Assembly (NCBI GenBank): GCA_002682825.1 | Contig: NOKP01000002.1 | Coordinates: 2,821,063 to 2,885,062, forward strand | Length of the DNA stretch: 64,000 nucleotides | From: Neonectria sp. B-13 | Lineage: Eukaryota > Ascomycota > Sordariomycetes > Hypocreales > Nectriaceae | Direction of reading: 5' to 3' | Shown here: one piece after another, positions 60,561 to 64,000 of the stretch | Position numbering within the stretch: position 1 is the stretch's first letter | Layout: each line of letters starts with the position of its first letter | Position numbers and translations under genes: made by a program | The notes under the pieces: generated by a model | What the model saw: the letters and a program-made list of their open reading frames with translations, nothing else | Databases searched by the model: none | What the model was told of the DNA's origin: nothing

Positions 60561-62335
60561 TAACACTCATTGAGAATTTCCCATCTAGAATGAGATTGGG
60601 GATTTGCCCACGATCAATCTTGTCAACCCTTGGGCACATCGGAAAACTCCGCCTCGGCCCCTTAGTTCTCCCGAATCTCTTTCTCCTTTATGTACCTCTT
60701 TCTTTCCCCGGTGTGTCCGTTCCAGAAGGAAGGCGCCCCCTCCAGTCTAACGAATTGGGACTCTGGGGGAAATCCTCTTTCTCTGAGAAGGAACCACTGG
60801 CGTTGAGCATCGTCAAGCATACTTACCTACCTCCCACGCCAGCCTTAGGTAAGTTGGGCATCATCTGCCACCTAAACCTCTGTTATTTCTTCCCCGCAGC
60901 ATCGAATTTCAACGCCACGAAAGCTCGCTGTATCTTTGTCAGGTGAGACTAACTTCACCATTCCTTCCGCCACAAGCACCTAAAAGTCTTTAAATTGCAA
61001 CGTACATACTCGAGAAGGGTTCCGCTCCGCAAGGGCAAGCCACCGGATGCTACTGATGCGGCAGAGCAAAACAGCCGCCATCACCATGGCCGACATCAAC
61101 GCCTATGTACGATAATACGACAAATAAAGATATCATCCATTTTGTCTAGTCCAGGATTGGCTGGACGAACGACGGAGCCGCTGCTTTGATGGGCCACCCC
61201 CCTTTAGCCTGGGGGACCATGCAGCGCCGCCGCTGTGCGCCGTGCGGACGGGCTTAGTTCATCAGTGTGTGTCAGGCTTCAAGATTGCCCGGATACCTTA
61301 CAGCCGGCTCCTCTGTGGAGTCAAGTGTTGGCTGGGCTGGCTCAGGTTGACCAGTCCAAGGAAGATCATCATGGTGCTAACATGACTTGTCATCTTGTGA
61401 CTCGCACCGGTATCGTGCCGCTCTTGAGCTGTGGGGGGGTAACGAGCGGATCGAAATCTTGGATGCGAATACTTTGACAGACGCATCGAGTACAGAGATT
61501 CAATTCGCCCAATCAGTTCCCGCCTTGTTCACTGCTGACATGCTTCTAGAACTTGGGACAGGGTTTGACGGGAAGCTCCCGATCCGTAACAAAGCAAAGT
61601 GGCTACTGGCAGGTGTCCTTGTTGGCACGCATCTGTCAAGACTGGCATGGATCCTTGCCTGTTCACCTGCAGCACGTGCGCCCACTCGCCAACAAAGCTT
61701 CATCTAAGAGTCAACTTGTCGGCGCCGGGTCAATGCCTGCCTGGTTTGCCACGTGAGGTAATGCGCCCATACATGCTGTGCTATATAAAAGTCTCTGGAG
61801 GCTGAACCCTTGCAGGAGTATCTTCTGGCTCTGGTGGCTGCTACGACTCTGTTGTGATGGGCTGGCAATATCAGCCGATCAGTCAACAGATAGTCTCCTT
61901 GGTAGCGCTCCTACCAACGAGGTACGGACCGCATGGCCAGGGGGCTTGCTGAATCATTCATCGCTGCACCAAGAGACCCTCCAGATATGGGCTGGTCTGA
62001 GCATTCGGGGCTGGTCCCAAAATTGCAGCTGAGGACCTCGACGGGGCCATGCTTGCTGCAGGGCCCTGGGGTATTATGACTTGTTCAAACCTCCAACGTC
62101 TCCCGTTTCTCATCTGGCCTGTGCTTCAGGTTGGCCCGAACTCTCCCTAGTGCCCAATTAAGCCCAGACCATAAAGACGAGGATCGAGGAAGCCAGGCAA
62201 GCATGTTCAGGAACCATGGCGGATGAAGGTACTGTGTACCTACTCGCAAGTTGGCCGATTTGTTGACCAGCGAAGGGAATTGGATCAGGAATTTCCGTTC
62301 CCGTCCGTCCTCTGCCTCCAGGCGTCCTCCGGTCC

Positions 62336-62356
62336 GACCGAAAGAAAGAAAGAAAG
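62336..62356. repeat. (GAAA)n microsatellite
   Basis: Short run of AAAG/GAAA tetramers in intergenic DNA. Confidence 0.8.
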
Positions 62357-64000
62357 GGAGATGGCGTTCACTGGAAACCCGACATTACACGTTGCCACTT
62401 GGCCGATGGCGGTGCTGGTATGCCGAGGTCTGCATCGAAGACATGTTGCTTGTCTGGTCGAAGTCAAAAACGAAGCCAGTATTGGGTCGGGCCATGCGAC
62501 GGCCCATGAGTAGTGCCGGGAGCGGCAGCTGATCCAAGCGTCGAAGCGCCGTTTGCTGTGTGGGTGGTTGTCAGAAGTTGGGACGGAAGTGTGGGTGTGA
62601 AAGTTGCTGATCCTAGGGCACACGAGGCCGCTCTACCAATTCTCACGGTCCTGACAATGGGACCTATCAGATCGCCATCTATACCATGCCCTGGCCAAGG
62701 ACAAGGCCGGATGCCACACCAGGATGCCATGCTGCGCCGGCGGTTAGTGTTAGCCCTGGTACCCACGCTGTAGTGAGGAGGAAAGGAGGGATGGGTGGAT
62801 GGAGAGCCACCCTGTCGATGGCTTCCCTGATCCTCCCCTCGCAGACGGATAAGGCCCAGCGTTGGGGCTGTGGACAAATTTGGGACAAACCAGCATGCCG
62901 TCTGACAGCAGAGGCAAGGTTTGCATCAAACCCCGGCCTCTGAGCTAACCCCCAAGGCCCCTCCCAAAATGTTACATCACCGCCTCTTGGCCCTGTCGAT
63001 GAGCAACCCCTGTCCGCGGTCATTTCCAAAAACCTCTGGTGCTGGAGAGAGCGCGGTCGATGCCAAGCGCGCGGCCGCAGATGTGAGGTGCCAAAACAGG
63101 CACCATGGACGAACAAGCAGTTACTCCGGCCCCGACGGACGCTACGGGAGCCTGATCCACAATCCATCCAGAAGTTCAGCTTGAGTTGGCTAAAGTCCTT
63201 GTCGCCCTGCCTGGGAGTGGCAGTCGAGTGGCTGTCAAGGGGCATCGAAGGCAGTCATCGAGGGGCGGACATTCGAGGGGGACTAGTAGTTGGAGAACAA
63301 GGGATGTTTGACGCCGTCGGTCCAGCCCTCCGGTTTGCTTTCCGCGGTCTTAAGCTCATTTGGGACAAGCTTCACTCCATCAGGCTGGCCAAGCCCCAAG
63401 CTCCAGACTAGACCCCGAGCCTGCACGTACCCATCTGCTATTCATCGTCATCTCAACGAGCACAGGTCCCGGAGCCAGAGTGGTCCAGTGTCCCAGAAAG
63501 GCCGGGATTAGCATCACGGAGCTAGTTAAGACTTTGGTCGGAAGCTGGCAAACTGGCAAGACAAGGCGGCAAGGCCTGGCCTTTGAAAGGGTTGAATGGA
63601 CAGGTACCTGGCTCGAAGCCGGGGTGTGCTCCTCTCCCCTCAAGTCCTCCAGTCCTCTAACCCTCCAACCCTCCAACTCCAACCCGCAGCCCGCCAACCC
63701 AGTTCCAGCCGCCCCGCGTCCACTGCTGGAATAACATCATCCATCCGTCGACCATGATCCATCCGCCATCCTCTACCCACTACTAGCCTAGGTCTTATTC
63801 TTATTACTCCCGCCAGGGCCACCATCTATCCCCAGAGACCGACCTACTGTCACTCATTAACCACACTTGTGTCATCGTTATCATCGTTGTCTGTTGTGTC
63901 CGTGGTTGCTGCTGCTCTGCTTTCGCCGCGACTGCGACTCCTTCATCATCACCACCATCTCGGTGTTGCCCGAGAAGGACACACGCACCTACTTGCGTTA

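Larger units (their letters stand above)
55913..64000. other. 8.1 kb gene-poor right end
   Basis: It includes the promoter of the MOSC gene with a (GTT)7 tract near 55977-56000. No gene is supported further right. It holds an exact GTACGAAGTAC at 58018-58028, a TACGGAGTA at 56961-56969, a GTTGCC/ATGGCC repeat at 59265-59312, an AT-rich island at 60276-60560, a GAAA run at 62336-62356, and pyrimidine-rich CCTCCAACC-type DNA from 63640 to the edge that may be the promoter or 5' UTR of a plus-strand gene outside the window. A GT...AG-like pair near 60847-60898 is not backed by coding sequence I recognise. Confidence 0.55.

Noticed and set aside
1..64000. CRISPR arrays, bacterial operons or prophage
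   Set aside because: Spliced eukaryotic genes throughout; no regularly spaced repeats.

Overview
The window looks like nuclear chromosomal DNA of a filamentous ascomycete (Pezizomycotina; Sordariomycetes is my best guess). Its genes carry short GT-AG introns, mostly 47-120 nt, often with CTRAC/CTGAC-type branch sites close to the acceptor. They include typical fungal families: a Zn(II)2Cys6 regulator, a cytochrome P450, an NCS1 Fcy2-type permease, RIB7 and a DHA1-like transporter. There are no operons, no ribosome binding sites and no CRISPR array, and I found no convincing tRNA or rRNA. All exon joins were inferred by hand from splice consensus plus conservation of the protein families; complete models were checked for coding lengths divisible by three.

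Layout. Left part (1-8.3 kb): a Zn2Cys6 transcription factor running off the left edge, then an MFS transporter, both on the minus strand and separated by 4.6 kb of simple-sequence-rich DNA. A 10.2 kb gene-poor stretch follows (8.3-18.5 kb). From 18.5 to 24.6 kb lie a CCDC124-family protein, a non-canonical UBC-fold protein, a fungal protein of unknown function and ribokinase. From 27.9 to 35.6 kb, after a 3.3 kb gap, come a P450, a purine/cytosine permease and the riboflavin-pathway reductase RIB7. From 37.8 to 55.9 kb is a dense housekeeping block: a CUE-AlkB-GRF dioxygenase, PEX7, a mitochondrial DEAD-box helicase (MSS116-like), an unknown membrane protein, an INCENP/Sli15-like protein, SMC2 and a MOSC-domain (mARC-like) protein. 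The last 8 kb hold no gene I can support, only a small AT-rich, RIP-like island near 60.3 kb.

How genes relate. The AlkB/PEX7 and INCENP/SMC2 pairs are divergent with about 0.4 kb between start codons; INCENP and SMC2 both act on mitotic chromosomes. The permease/RIB7, PEX7/helicase, SMC2/MOSC and unknown/ribokinase pairs are convergent. I see no biosynthetic gene cluster: the P450 has no synthase or tailoring neighbours.

Most interesting points: (1) the P450 reads correctly across its PKG motif only if two introns separated by a single-nucleotide exon are removed, a stwintron-like arrangement; (2) the 11-mer GTACTTCGTAC recurs in distant intergenic regions; (3) the UBC-fold protein lacks the catalytic Cys and the HPN motif and may be an FTS/AKTIP-type adaptor; (4) Cbf1-type RTCACGTG boxes lie in three housekeeping promoters. 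I found nothing I could defend as an entirely new multi-gene system.
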